From Thermoanaerobacterium saccharolyticum (GTDB lineage: Bacteria; Bacillota; Thermoanaerobacteria; Thermoanaerobacterales; Thermoanaerobacteraceae), in assembly GCF_000747665.1 (NCBI RefSeq), contig NZ_BBKT01000032.1:41481-105480 (forward strand): a DNA stretch of 64,000 bases, read 5' to 3'. The notes beneath the pieces were generated by a model, which did not search any database, was not told the origin of the DNA, and saw only the letters and a program-made list of their open reading frames with translations. Position 1 is the stretch's first letter, and each line of letters begins with the position of its first letter. A program made the translations under genes and the position numbers. Shown here piece after piece: positions 26,753 through 35,963 of the stretch.

Positions 26753-27908
26753 TTATCTTAGCAATTGTAATACTGTCTGTGGTTGTTGATTTGCCTGAGC
26801 TCTTCCAGGCCGATATCTTTCGACATCGAATAGATCATATCTTCATCCTACACTTGTAGGAGCCGGGCACTTCGGGATTTATCCCTACGGACTTCATCAC
26901 CATGAGATTTTCTTTTAGGTGGTATGTCCTGATCGTTGAACCTTTCCCAACCTTTCGGTACAGGGACTTGGCTGCTGATTGCCCAATCCTTAATACTTTT
27001 TAACCTATCACACCTATCCTTTCGGATTATGTTGTAGGGTATAAGGCTTAAGGGTTTCCCAGCAATTCACCCGGTGATAATCCTGAAAATTGCTCTTCAG
27101 GACGCCTGTGTGAAACAGCTTATGCAGCTATTTCCTCAAGCATTGCTGTGGCTGCTTGGTTTAATATGTTGTCCTTCGTAAATTCCATCATCTCTTGAGC
27201 CATATCTACGTCTCTTATACGTGAATTTGCAGCCGTCAAGTTTTCTGACGCTGTGCCAAGGTTGTTTATTGTGTGCTCAAGTCTGTTCTGATAAGCACCT
27301 AAATCAGCTCTTTGACCTGAAACCTTATCGATAGCAGTATCTATTGTTGAAATTTGTGCTGTTATTGCTGAAGCCGCTTGACCAGAACCGACATTTATAG
27401 AACTAACGCCCAAAGCTGATGCATTCATTGCATTAATAGTAATAGAAATGGTTTGACTTTTATTAGCTCCAATTTGCAATGTAACGTTGGCACTACCAGT
27501 TAAAAGATTTTTTTGGTTGAACTGTGTCGTTGAAGCTATTCTGTTGATTTCAGTTATAAGCTGATTAACTTCCTTTTGAATATTAGCCCTATCTTGATTA
27601 GTATTTGTATCATTTGCGGACTGAACTGCTAATTCTCTCATCCTCTGGAGAATTGATGTAGTCTCGTTTAATGCGCCTTCTGCTGTCTGCAAAAGTGAAA
27701 TACCGTCTTGAGCATTTCTTTGAGCTTGATTTAGACCAGCTATCTGCGCTTTCATCTTTTCTGATATTGCAAGGCCTGCTGCATCATCTGCTGCGCTGTT
27801 GATTCTGTAGCCTGATGAAAGCTTTTGCAATGCTTTTTGTGTGTTTGTGTTGTTTGTCTCAAGTGCTCTCCATGCGTTTATAGCACTTAAGTTTGTGTTG
27901 ATTACCAT
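26753..27908 (-). CDS. hag: Flagellin, interrupted by a group I intron
   Basis: Exon 1 (27908 to about 27139) encodes the flagellin N-domain ([40 protein letters not shown]) and most of the C-domain ([28 protein letters not shown]). The frame then stops in intron sequence. The missing end, [15 protein letters not shown], is encoded at 26801-26753. Joining ...ATGCT to AGCTCAG... restores the canonical [11 protein letters not shown] with a 272-residue product. It is secreted by the flagellar export system, with FliS as chaperone. A sigma-28 promoter, a CsrA-like hairpin and csrA/fliW lie just upstream. Translated without splicing it would end in EEIAA. Confidence 0.9.
26802..27138 (-). ncRNA. 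Group I self-splicing intron in flagellin gene
   Basis: About 337 nt without an ORF. Core elements appear in order on the minus strand: P (AATTGCTGGGAAACCC, 27067-27052), Q (AATCAGCAGCCAAG, 26980-26967), R (GTTCAACGATC, 26941-26931) and S (AAGATATGATC, 26843-26833). R and S pair perfectly as P7 (GATCA/TGATC). GAAA-capped hairpins lie between. The 5' end has a possible guide AGCUGCAU: GCAU pairs with exon AUGC and AGCU with the start of exon 2. Boundaries given put U before the 5' site and G at the 3' end; each could shift by a base, since a U-G pair at the 5' site is not clear. Confidence 0.88.
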
Positions 27909-27934
27909 ATTTTCTTCCTCCTTGAATTTTTATT

Positions 27935-27948
27935 TGGCATCCATGCCA
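27935..27948 (-). promoter_or_regulatory. Putative CsrA-binding hairpin in the hag leader
   Basis: In the flagellin mRNA leader, TGGCA TGGA TGCCA forms a 5-base stem with GGA in the loop, the form CsrA prefers. It ends 27 bases before the start codon, and a second GGA lies in the AAGGAGGA ribosome site. The two-site layout parallels the hag leader of B. subtilis. csrA and fliW are the next genes upstream. Confidence 0.6.
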
Positions 27949-27969
27949 CGTCGACCATAAGATTTTTCA

Positions 27970-27985
27970 CAGTTGGCCAACTGTT
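27970..27985. repeat. Perfect 16-bp palindrome in the hag leader
   Basis: ACAGTTGGCCAACTGT, a perfect palindrome between the promoter and the CsrA-like hairpin. In RNA it gives a 6-bp stem with a GGCC loop. It could stabilise the 5' end of the flagellin message or be an operator. Confidence 0.5.
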
Positions 27986-28007
27986 TATCATTTGTTTTAC
28001 ACTATAT

Positions 28008-28034
28008 ATATCGATACGTCTTTGATTAACTTTA
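28008..28034 (-). promoter_or_regulatory. Sigma-28 promoter of hag
   Basis: Minus strand TAAA (28031-28034), 15 bases, ATCGATAT (28008-28015). The -10 differs from GCCGATAT at two bases but spacing is exact. The -35 overlaps the csrA stop codon. It leaves a leader of about 95 nt. Confidence 0.65.
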
Positions 28035-28259
28035 GTCTTTTTTTATAAGTTTTTCTAATTTTTTAAGTGATGATTTATCTATAAGGGCTGCCTTCTTGTT
28101 CTCATCTTTTACTTCCAAAAGCTCTTTTCTTACTACTGATACATCCTTTGGAGCGGATATGCCTATCTTTATATTTTCGCCATCGATGCTTACAACCTTT
28201 ATCTCAATGTCATCCCCTATAATCAGAGACTGCCCTATTTTACGAGTGAGTATCAGCAT
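28032..28259 (-). CDS. csrA: Carbon storage regulator CsrA
   Basis: A 75-residue RNA-binding protein with the CsrA fold sequence [20 protein letters not shown] and [17 protein letters not shown]. It represses flagellin translation in Gram-positives by covering GGA sites in the hag leader and is itself antagonised by FliW. It overlaps fliW by 20 bases and lies directly upstream of hag. Confidence 0.97.
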   Translation of the reverse strand: MLILTRKIGQSLIIGDDIEIKVVSIDGENIKIGISAPKDVSVVRKELLEVKDENKKAALIDKSSLKKLEKLIKKD

Positions 28260-28692
28260 TTTTTAGCTCCTTAAGTACAGGATGCTTTATCATGTAATCA
28301 TCATTGTCGAGAAGTATCTGCATCCCTTTATTGTTTTCTGCATTTATGATTATAGGGGCTTTTAGGTTGGCAGTCATCTTTTCAATTTCATCAGGTATTA
28401 CAACGATGGCAAAAACGAGAATATGATTCAAGTCCTTTATGTCCAATAATTTTACCGTCTCTTCGTCTAATTCAACTTTATAATCTTTAACTATCGCTTT
28501 TGGATCGATTATCACAAATGCTATATTCGTATCATCGAGGGACTGAAGCCACTTAAAGGGGGTATATTCATCAACGCTTAGAAGAATGAAGCTTTTAAGT
28601 CCCTCGAAACCCGGTATGCCGTCATCAAAGTGAAGCACATCTTCCTCATTGTAGCTGACAAGTCCAAAGTTTTTTGTCTTTATATTCATCAT
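28240..28692 (-). CDS. fliW: Flagellar assembly factor FliW
   Basis: A 150-residue protein with the FliW pattern [20 protein letters not shown] and [20 protein letters not shown]. FliW binds CsrA or free flagellin, so that flagellin build-up in the cytoplasm releases CsrA. Overlap with csrA and position before hag fit that feedback loop. Confidence 0.95.
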   Translation of the reverse strand: MMNIKTKNFGLVSYNEEDVLHFDDGIPGFEGLKSFILLSVDEYTPFKWLQSLDDTNIAFVIIDPKAIVKDYKVELDEETVKLLDIKDLNHILVFAIVVIPDEIEKMTANLKAPIIINAENNKGMQILLDNDDYMIKHPVLKELKNADTHS

Positions 28693-28726
28693 CGTTTCCT
28701 CTCTTTCTCAAACTCTATGTCATATT

Positions 28727-29284
28727 CTAAATCAATGTGTCTACATTCTGCCCTAAGTAGTCAATCTTTATAGATGGGTACTGCAGCATGTATATGCTTA
28801 CATTTGCCCTAGTTGCTTCTATCTCCGGCTTTTTAGGCTCGGCATTAACAGATAAATTTCCCTTCTGCCAATTAATATTCAAATACCCATCAAACCATAT
28901 CTTTGGCCTCGACTTCGGCATAAGATCTACATTAAAATCTATATTTTCTAAACCTGCCTCAAATGCCAGTTCTGGTATGACATTCTGATGGTTCTCTATT
29001 GATGCCAATGCATTGCCATCGTCGACTATTTTAGCTATTGCTTCAAGCCCTACTTGATAGCTTCTTTCTGCCTCGTCGTGTATGAGATCGAATATGCTTT
29101 TAAGTCCCGATTCATAAAAACATTGATATTGATCTATGTGCACCTGCGGCAGCTTCTGATCTATCTCGATTCTAGTCGGCACATTATTTATTTCAAGATC
29201 TGCATTTTGATTGTGTATATTAATTTCGGCAGGAGTAGTATCTATACCTATCCTGCCGAACGTTTGATGTATTGCTATATCCAT
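28727..29284 (-). CDS. DUF6470 family flagellar-operon protein
   Basis: A 185-residue protein rich in alternating strands (IAIHQTFGRIGIDTTPAEIN, LEINNVPTRIEIDQKLPQVH). Proteins of this type lie between flgL and fliW in many Firmicutes (YviE-like) and are grouped as DUF6470. Function is unknown; context points to late flagellar assembly. Confidence 0.75.
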   Translation of the reverse strand: MDIAIHQTFGRIGIDTTPAEINIHNQNADLEINNVPTRIEIDQKLPQVHIDQYQCFYESGLKSIFDLIHDEAERSYQVGLEAIAKIVDDGNALASIENHQNVIPELAFEAGLENIDFNVDLMPKSRPKIWFDGYLNINWQKGNLSVNAEPKKPEIEATRANVSIYMLQYPSIKIDYLGQNVDTLI

Positions 29285-29296
29285 AGTACCATTCCT

Positions 29297-30187
29297 TTAC
29301 CTCAGGAAATCTACTAGTGATGGTTGAATGATCATGGCTCCAGACGCAAGTGACGCTCTATAGACATTCTCATCCATCTTGAGGTTTGTGATAACCTGTG
29401 CTATGTCTGCATCTTGGTTCTTTGACAGCAATGCTGTAAAGTTGTAGTTGTCGTCACTAAGCCTATTTGCAGTCAAATCAATCCTATTTGCCTTTGCACC
29501 TGCATCCGCCCTAATCGCAAGAACATTTTGCAATTGATTGTCTATATCACCAATTATATTGCTGACAGTCTGATTATCACCCGATTTCAATGCATTTGAC
29601 AGATTGTCCATGACATTGAGAAGCTGCGAAGTACCACCAGACACATCAAATACTTTGTCGCCTGTTACATTTACCTGTATCCTATTACCTCCTGCACCTA
29701 CTTCAAACTGTATCACGCCGTCATCACCAGCATAGCCATTGCTGCTGTCGCTAAAAGGTTTTGTGTCGGTCTTGTACCCTGCAAATATGTACCTGCCGTT
29801 GTACTGTGTATTGCCTACCTGAATTAGCTGCTGTTTAATCTGATCCACTTGTGCCGCAATGCTCTGCATGTCGCTTTGAGTAAGCGTGCCGTTTGATCCT
29901 TGTACAGCTAAGTCTCTGGCACTTTGCAGCAAATCTCCTATTTGTCCCAAAGCTGTATCAGTTAAGCTAAGCCACGACTTCGCATCATCCGTATTCTTTG
30001 TATATGCATCATTTCTAGCAATCTCTGTCTTTATCTTTAAAATATTTGCAACTGCGACAGGATCATCTGATGGCTTACTTACTTTTTTGCCTGTAGATAG
30101 CATATTTTGATCTTTTTGCAATCTCTCAAGGTTGCTATTGTAATCACTCATAAAATTCATAACAAGCATATTATTTGTAACACGCAT
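29297..30187 (-). CDS. flgL: Flagellar hook-associated protein 3 FlgL
   Basis: A 296-residue flagellin-like protein: RVTNNMLVMNFMSDYNSNLE, QNMLSTGKKVSKPSDDPVAV at the N-terminus, and a matching coiled coil at the C-terminus (DADIAQVITNLKMDENVYRA). It forms the junction between hook and filament together with FlgK. It lies 17 bases after flgK. Confidence 0.95.
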   Translation of the reverse strand: MRVTNNMLVMNFMSDYNSNLERLQKDQNMLSTGKKVSKPSDDPVAVANILKIKTEIARNDAYTKNTDDAKSWLSLTDTALGQIGDLLQSARDLAVQGSNGTLTQSDMQSIAAQVDQIKQQLIQVGNTQYNGRYIFAGYKTDTKPFSDSSNGYAGDDGVIQFEVGAGGNRIQVNVTGDKVFDVSGGTSQLLNVMDNLSNALKSGDNQTVSNIIGDIDNQLQNVLAIRADAGAKANRIDLTANRLSDDNYNFTALLSKNQDADIAQVITNLKMDENVYRASLASGAMIIQPSLVDFLR

Positions 30188-30204
30188 AATCTACACCTGC
30201 CTTT

Positions 30205-31642
30205 TTACGTTACACCCATTTTATTGATTAGCGTATCTAGAAGCTGATCCATAACTGTAATCATCCTTGCTGACGCTTCATACGACTTCTGATACTTAAG
30301 CATATTCGTCATCTCTTCATCGAGAGATACACCAGAAACTGACTGCCTGTTATAGTCCACCTGTTTCACCATAGCGCTTTGATTTGTCTGCATCATATTG
30401 GCTTGCTGCGCATCAACTCCTAGATTTGATATTAATGAGCTTACAAAATCGTCAAACGTTCCACCGTTTAATCCGCTAATTTTTGTATCTCTAAGGGCTA
30501 TAAGTTTTAAGACGTTTGAATTATCTCCAGGTAATGAATTGGGATCAGATGCTGCAGCAATCTTTTGAAGCCCATTATCTGCAAGTATATCTGATGAAAC
30601 TTGTATATTTTTAGCATACTCAGTAGTTGGGTTATATGTGACATCTGTTATGTTGAAGAAATTGATGCCTGTACTTCCATCAAGTCCATATCCTGCAGCA
30701 TGCTGTGCATTAAAAACTGTAGCAAGGTTGTACGCAAACTGATTCAATTGCTGTTTATAGTAAGGTATCCCTTTTACACCATTTGTGCCATCGCCATCTC
30801 TCATATCCAGAAGCCCTTTTAATATGCCACCTGTTGGATTTACAGGTGTTCCGGCAAGATCCCATTTTATTGTTCCTGTATTATCTATGCTCATTGTGTA
30901 TGCATTGTTTCCATCTACCAGTGCTTGTCCGCTTATATCTACTCTAAAATTTCCATTTGAATCTTCATAAGTATTTATATTGACTATCTCAGAAAGCTTA
31001 TCTACCAACAAGTTTCTCTGATCTCTCAAGTCATTGGCTGTCTGACCTGTAAGTTCAAATCTGTAGATCTCATTATTTAGTTTTGATATTTGTTCTGCAT
31101 ATGAATTGATTTGCTGTACTCGGCTTTGAATGGTGCTATTTATTTGGTTTTCTTGGTCGTCAAGGTGCTGATAAATAGTATTAATGGTATCTGCTAAAGA
31201 TATGCCATTTTCTCTAACTTCTGCTCTCACTTCAAGGCTTTCCGGGTTTTTCGACAAATCTTGAAGTGAATTAAAAAAAATTGTCTAATACAGTTGTAAT
31301 TCCTGTATCAGAAGGCTCGTTTAAAATGCCTTCTATAGCAGACAATGTATCTGACTTAGTCTCCCATTCACCAAGTGTTGTATTTTCTCTCCTGTACTGC
31401 TGATCTAAAAATTGATCTCTTATCTGTCGATAACCGTCAACGTTGACACCACCTCCTATAGCTTTTCCCCATTGGTCAGCCATGCCGTAAGTTGTAGGAG
31501 GCGCTATCGCAGACAGATCTATGACTTGCCTAGTGTACCCAGGCGTATTTGCATTTGAGATGTTATGTCCCGTCAAATTTAGCGCCTGTTGACTTGCAAA
31601 GAGACCAGTTTTGGCTATCTCCAATCCTTGAAATGTAGACAC
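30205..31642 (-). pseudogene. flgK: Flagellar hook-associated protein 1 FlgK, frameshifted
   Basis: The N-terminus (31642-31271) has the FlgK/hook signature GLEIAKTGLFASQQALNLTG, HNISNANTPGYTRQ. It stops at TTVLDNFF. The rest (from 31272) continues as NSLQDLSKNPESLEVRAEV to the normal C-terminal coil (EEMTNMLKYQKSYEASARMI). An A-run of 8 at 31273-31280 breaks the frame; 7 restores it exactly, giving about 478 residues. FlgK is essential for filament assembly, so in a motile strain the break is probably an error or slippage site. Confidence 0.92.
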
Positions 31643-31676
31643 TGTCTTTCATTCCTTTCATAGCTATAATCATTTC

Positions 31677-32156
31677 TTACGCCTTTCTGTCGATGATTCT
31701 ATTTATCCTTTTTGATACTCCGCTTTCACCGTATATACCATTGTCCTCTAACAAATTATTTGATATGACGCCAATCGAATAGTTTACAAATTCGATGGAC
31801 TGTTTGAGAAGCGATTTATTCAAATCATTTCTACCACTAAGTGCTTTTAAAAGATTATTAAATTCCTCTTGAACTGTTTTTAATTTTTCAGCATCACTTT
31901 CAGGCAGTATACTGCAAAGCTGACTTATTGTCATTTGACTGTCAAAATTGTCGTTTAAAAATTTTTCTCTTTCATCTTCCAAAGCCATAAGCTTACTTAT
32001 TATACTGCCCTCTACTTTTGTCATGCTGTCCAGTTCCTGTATTTCTCCCCGTACTATCACATCGGTCTTTTTGTTAGCTATGTCGTATAAATCTTTGTAC
32101 AAAAGCATTTCCCCATTCAATATAGAAATAAGATCATCTATATTCGGATTTGGCAT
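31677..32156 (-). CDS. flgN: FlgN-family chaperone for FlgK/FlgL
   Basis: A 159-residue helical protein (LISILNGEMLLYKDLYDIAN, SIISKLMALEDEREKFLNDN) in the standard flgM-flgN-flgK order. FlgN-type chaperones deliver hook-associated proteins to the export gate. Sequence is poorly conserved, so the call leans on size, coiled-coil character and position. Confidence 0.85.
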   Translation of the reverse strand: MPNPNIDDLISILNGEMLLYKDLYDIANKKTDVIVRGEIQELDSMTKVEGSIISKLMALEDEREKFLNDNFDSQMTISQLCSILPESDAEKLKTVQEEFNNLLKALSGRNDLNKSLLKQSIEFVNYSIGVISNNLLEDNGIYGESGVSKRINRIIDRKA

Positions 32157-32169
32157 AATTATACCACCT

Positions 32170-32448
32170 TTAAACTTTTTTATCTAAAATAGCTCCTTTG
32201 ATTATGGATTCAGCAATATCATCGGATTTTATATTATAATTGCCGCTATCAATTTTTGCTTTTATATCCTGCACCTTTTCTTCCCTTAATTTATCATATT
32301 CTGCAAAACTCTCGCTGATTTTAGAAACATTGTCTGATATCTCCACTTTGTCGACTTTGTTTGTCTTACTTGCATTTACAACATTTGCATTTGCAGACTT
32401 ATACATCTCATAAATGTTGTTAACATTAATATTATTGTATATTTTCAT
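32170..32448 (-). CDS. flgM: Anti-sigma-28 factor FlgM
   Basis: A 92-residue protein with the FlgM C-terminal helices (KVQDIKAKIDSGNYNIKSDD, IAESIIKGAI). It holds sigma-28 until the hook is complete. Its own sigma-28-type promoter lies at 32472-32498, giving the usual negative feedback. It precedes flgN by 13 bases. Confidence 0.92.
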   Translation of the reverse strand: MKIYNNINVNNIYEMYKSANANVVNASKTNKVDKVEISDNVSKISESFAEYDKLREEKVQDIKAKIDSGNYNIKSDDIAESIIKGAILDKKV

Positions 32449-32471
32449 TCTATTCCCACCTTCCCAATATT

Positions 32472-32497
32472 ATATCGGCTAAATTCAATTTCACTTA
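32472..32497 (-). promoter_or_regulatory. Sigma-28 promoter of flgM
   Basis: Minus strand TAAG, 14 bases, GCCGATAT (-10 at 32472-32479, -35 at 32494-32497), 24 bases before the flgM start codon. A TTAA at 15-base spacing is the alternative -35. Confidence 0.7.
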
Positions 32498-32905
32498 ATA
32501 TTTTCTTTTAATGTCTTTTTTGTCGTCCCGCAAATAAAGTTTTTCAAAGCTTTCGTCTCTTTTGTCAACATCCAATACACTTCTTAAAGACTTTTCAAGT
32601 TCTCTCGAACATGATTCGCAGTATCTGCCTGACAATATCTTTTTGCCACACCTTTCACAAGTCAAAGAGATATTAGTATTTTTAGACCCCAATATAAGCC
32701 TGCCTTCTTTTAAAAAGTCCAATATTCTTTTTACCTCCACATCTGTTGCTTTAGACACTTCTACAACTGTCGCTTGCGGATTTCTCTCAATGTAGTCTCT
32801 GATTTTTATAAAATCTTCTTCATCTTTATTAAAACATTCTGGGCATAAATCAAATCCAGTATAGTTATAAAGCCTTCCACACCTTTTACAATTTCTGATA
32901 TTCAT
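32495..32905 (-). CDS. yvyF: Flagellar operon protein, YvyF/TIGR03826 type
   Basis: A 136-residue zinc-finger protein: N-terminal CKRCGRLYNYTGFDLCPEC, a helix-turn-helix-like middle (ATVVEVSKATDVEVKRILDF) and a C-terminal CERCGKKILSGRYCESC. It is conserved between comF and flgM in bacilli and clostridia. I start at the ATG at 32905 behind GAGGTG; the longer frame overlaps comF. Role is unknown, perhaps regulatory. Confidence 0.85.
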   Translation of the reverse strand: MNIRNCKRCGRLYNYTGFDLCPECFNKDEEDFIKIRDYIERNPQATVVEVSKATDVEVKRILDFLKEGRLILGSKNTNISLTCERCGKKILSGRYCESCSRELEKSLRSVLDVDKRDESFEKLYLRDDKKDIKRKY

Positions 32906-32913
32906 AGTACACC

Positions 32914-33603
32914 TCACACATTCCTTCCTGTTGCGATTGTGGCTGCAAAAATATCTTTCGCACCGCTTTCTTTTAAAACCTTCGCACATTCATCAAGTGT
33001 CGATCCTGTCGTTAAAACGTCATCTACCAGCAGCACAATCTTATTTTTAATCAGATCTTCATACACTACTTTAAAAGCGCCTTTTAAGTTTTTCATGCGC
33101 TCTTCCCTATTCAGCTCAGTCTGTGATTTAGTATTTCTGATGCGCCTTAAAGGTTTTGACATGATTACGTCGAATCTGTAAGAAAGCTCTCTTGCCAAAA
33201 GTTCTGATTGGTTGTAGCCTCGCTCGTCCAACTTTGTCCTGTGAAGTGGAACAGGTACTATCGTATCAAATTCTACACCATCTTCTTTAATATACTTATA
33301 CATGTATTCTGCAAAAAATTCAGCTAAACTTCTTTCTTTGTAGTATTTAAATCTGGCAATCAGCGATTTTATCGTATCGTCATATTCAAAAGGACTTATG
33401 CTGCGAGTAAAAACATGTTTTATCTCCATACAGTCATGACATTTGTCGCCATCTATGATAGGCTTCCCACAAATAACGCATTTATTGCCCACAATAAATG
33501 GTAAATTACTTTCACAGTCAAGGCATATCTTTCCTTCTCTTATCACTTTTCCGCACAGTATGCAATTTGTCTTTTGTGGAAATAACAAATCGAGAAATAT
33601 CAT
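32914..33603 (-). CDS. comF: ComF family phosphoribosyltransferase-like competence protein
   Basis: A 229-residue protein with an N-terminal double zinc finger (CILCGKVIREGKICLDC, CVICGKPIIDGDKCHDC) and a C-terminal PRT domain (VVYEDL..., KIVLLVDDVLTTGSTLDECA with the PRPP loop). ComF is needed for DNA uptake or processing during transformation. It heads the flagellar late operon here and has a perfect sigma-28 promoter. Confidence 0.93.
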   Translation of the reverse strand: MIFLDLLFPQKTNCILCGKVIREGKICLDCESNLPFIVGNKCVICGKPIIDGDKCHDCMEIKHVFTRSISPFEYDDTIKSLIARFKYYKERSLAEFFAEYMYKYIKEDGVEFDTIVPVPLHRTKLDERGYNQSELLARELSYRFDVIMSKPLRRIRNTKSQTELNREERMKNLKGAFKVVYEDLIKNKIVLLVDDVLTTGSTLDECAKVLKESGAKDIFAATIATGRNV

Positions 33604-33635
33604 AGTACATCCTTCCGTCCATCTATTTAATCTTT

Positions 33636-33662
33636 ATATCGGCATATCTTAAAATTTATTTA
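33636..33662 (-). promoter_or_regulatory. Sigma-28 promoter of comF-yvyF-flgM operon
   Basis: Minus strand TAAA (33659-33662), 15 bases, GCCGATAT (33636-33643): an exact consensus match, 33 bases before the comF start. Confidence 0.8.
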
Positions 33663-33678
33663 ACATTCGTGAAATTAA

Positions 33679-35895
33679 TCAACTTTCTTCCACCATGAAC
33701 TTAAGGACTTTCCTAAGTTTAGGCAAAAGCCCTGAATACCTCTTTGATATAAGATTATTGTCGATCATATTTTTTAAGTATTTTTCTTGACCGACTATTA
33801 CCACAAGCTTTTTAGCCCTCGTTACAGCAGTGTACAAAAGGTTCCTAGTGAGAAGCATAGGCGGTCCAAAGCTCATAGGCATGATGACAGCCGGAAATTC
33901 ACTTCCTTGGCTTTTGTGAACAGTCACACAGTAAGAAAGGCTTAACTCATCTATATCTGCAAAATCGTAAACAACCCTCTTATCATCATCAAATAAGACA
34001 GTAAGCTCCTGTGAATCATTATCGATAGACTCTATGATGCCCATATCACCATTAAAGACACCTTCGCCTTTTTCATCACCTTTTGTCCATTTCATCTTGT
34101 AGTTATTTTTTATTTGCATCACTTTATCTCCCACTCTGAAAGTAAAATCTTTCATCTGTCTTTCATCCAACCCATTTTTTGATGGATTTAAGCACTTTTG
34201 CAGTTCATTGTTTAAATTTATCATGCCTATCAAGCCTTTTCTCATAGGGCTTAAAACCTGGATATCTGTAAAAGGGTTGAATCCATACGCTTCAGGCAAC
34301 CGTCTTTTGCATAAATCTAATATAGTATTTAAAATTTCATCTTGTGATGAAGCATTTATAAAGAAAAAGTCATTTTCTTTATCATTTAGCACAGGATACT
34401 CTCCATTGTTTATCTTATGGGCATTTACAACTATCAGACTTTCTTTTCCCTGCCTGTATATCTTATTAAGTCTTATTACTTTTACTAAGCCGCTATCTAT
34501 GATGTCTCTCAGCACATTACCGGCTCCAACAGACGGAAGCTGATCAACATCACCTACAAGTATAAGCCTTGAGCTTAATGGGATAGCTTTAAGGAGAGCA
34601 TTCATAAGCAATATGTCTATCATCGAAGCCTCGTCCACTATTATGACATCTTCCGTCAATGGATTCTTGTCATCCTTGCCAAAACCTCGTCCTTCTTCTT
34701 CTGTGTATGAGTATTCTAAAAGACGGTGTATCGTCTTTGCTTCAAATCCTGTGGCTTCAGTCATCCTCTTTGCAGCTCTCCCCGTTGGTGCAGCTAATGC
34801 TACTGATTTTTTGAATTTTTTAAAAAGCCTTATTATGAAGTTTATTATTGTAGTCTTTCCTGTCCCGGGTCCACCTGTTATGACGAGAATCGAATTCTTT
34901 ACAGATTCTAAAACTGCGACGCGCTGATTGTTTGCAAGTCGAATCCCCATGTCTGACTCTATCTTCCATATTTCATTTTCAACATCAATATCTTCAGGCT
35001 TTACATCTGTCAATGTCATGTTTAAAATCTTATCTGCAGTGTTGTTTTCAGCTACAAAATACGGTACGTAATACACACCATGCGAGCCATCTTCGAATGT
35101 CTCAAACTTCACTTTTTCGCTTTGTACCAAGAGAACCAGCGAATCGTAAACTTCTTCTTCTGATACTTCAAGAAGTTTCGCTGCTTCTTTAAGCAAAAGT
35201 TCCAGCGGCACATACGTATGGCCATTTGATGCATACTGCATCAATACATACTTTGTGCCAGATGAAATTCTGTATCCAGAATGCGTATCAACACCCATTG
35301 CTCGAGCTATCTTATCAGCCGTCCGAAAGCCAATCCCGAAAATTTCATCCGATAGTCTGTATGGATTTTGCTTTATAAGATCTATAGAATCATCGCCGTA
35401 CTGCCTGTATATTTTTATCGCATTGGTAGTAGAAATGCCATAGCCTTGTAAAAACACCATCACGTCCCTCAATGTCTTCTGCTGCTCATAAGATTCTGAT
35501 ATCATCTTTACCCTTTCTTCTCCTATTCCGGGTATATCCAACAACTTTTCTGGATGAGATTCTATGACATTTAGCGAATCCACGCCAAATTTTGAGACAA
35601 TCTTCTTGGCCATGACAGGTCCTATACCTCTTATGAGTCCAGACGACAAAAATCTTTCCATGCCGTACAATGTTGACGGCGCTATTGTCTCATACTTTGA
35701 AACTTTCACCTGTTGCCCATAGTCAGGATGCACCATCCACTCGCCTTCAACTTTAAGCGTCTCACCTATTCCAACATATGGCATATATCCTACCACTGTA
35801 ATAGTATCCTTCTTTGAATTAAGTTCTAATACAGCGTACCCACTTTGTTCGTTTTTAAAAATTATTTCCTCAACAGTACCTATTATTTCAACCAT
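33679..35895 (-). CDS. recD2: RecD2-type ATP-dependent DNA helicase
   Basis: A 738-residue SF1B helicase. The long N-terminal region has helix-hairpin-helix repeats (GIGPVMAKKIVSKFGVDSLN, LDIPGIGEERVKMI). Walker A is ITGGPGTGKTTIINF near 345, Walker B DVIIVDEASMIDILLM near 420, and the C-terminal UvrD-like part has YCVTVHKSQGSEFPAVIMP and LLYTAVTRAKKLVVIVG. RecD2 acts 5'-3' in replication and repair outside RecBCD. Single gene upstream of comF. Confidence 0.95.
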   Translation of the reverse strand: MVEIIGTVEEIIFKNEQSGYAVLELNSKKDTITVVGYMPYVGIGETLKVEGEWMVHPDYGQQVKVSKYETIAPSTLYGMERFLSSGLIRGIGPVMAKKIVSKFGVDSLNVIESHPEKLLDIPGIGEERVKMISESYEQQKTLRDVMVFLQGYGISTTNAIKIYRQYGDDSIDLIKQNPYRLSDEIFGIGFRTADKIARAMGVDTHSGYRISSGTKYVLMQYASNGHTYVPLELLLKEAAKLLEVSEEEVYDSLVLLVQSEKVKFETFEDGSHGVYYVPYFVAENNTADKILNMTLTDVKPEDIDVENEIWKIESDMGIRLANNQRVAVLESVKNSILVITGGPGTGKTTIINFIIRLFKKFKKSVALAAPTGRAAKRMTEATGFEAKTIHRLLEYSYTEEEGRGFGKDDKNPLTEDVIIVDEASMIDILLMNALLKAIPLSSRLILVGDVDQLPSVGAGNVLRDIIDSGLVKVIRLNKIYRQGKESLIVVNAHKINNGEYPVLNDKENDFFFINASSQDEILNTILDLCKRRLPEAYGFNPFTDIQVLSPMRKGLIGMINLNNELQKCLNPSKNGLDERQMKDFTFRVGDKVMQIKNNYKMKWTKGDEKGEGVFNGDMGIIESIDNDSQELTVLFDDDKRVVYDFADIDELSLSYCVTVHKSQGSEFPAVIMPMSFGPPMLLTRNLLYTAVTRAKKLVVIVGQEKYLKNMIDNNLISKRYSGLLPKLRKVLKFMVEES

Positions 35896-35963
35896 TCTTA
35901 TCCCTACTTTTTTATTTTCTATTTACAATTGTATATTATTTTCATCTACATTTGAAGCGCATA

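Noticed and set aside
26806..26813. GCCGATAT on the plus strand as a sigma-28 promoter
   Set aside because: It lies inside the intron 3' domain, has no TAAA at the right distance and no flagellar gene downstream.
27120..27908. Short flagellin ending in EEIAA as the true product
   Set aside because: That ending lacks the conserved terminal helix needed for filament assembly and FliS binding, while the exact canonical ending is found downstream of a group I core.
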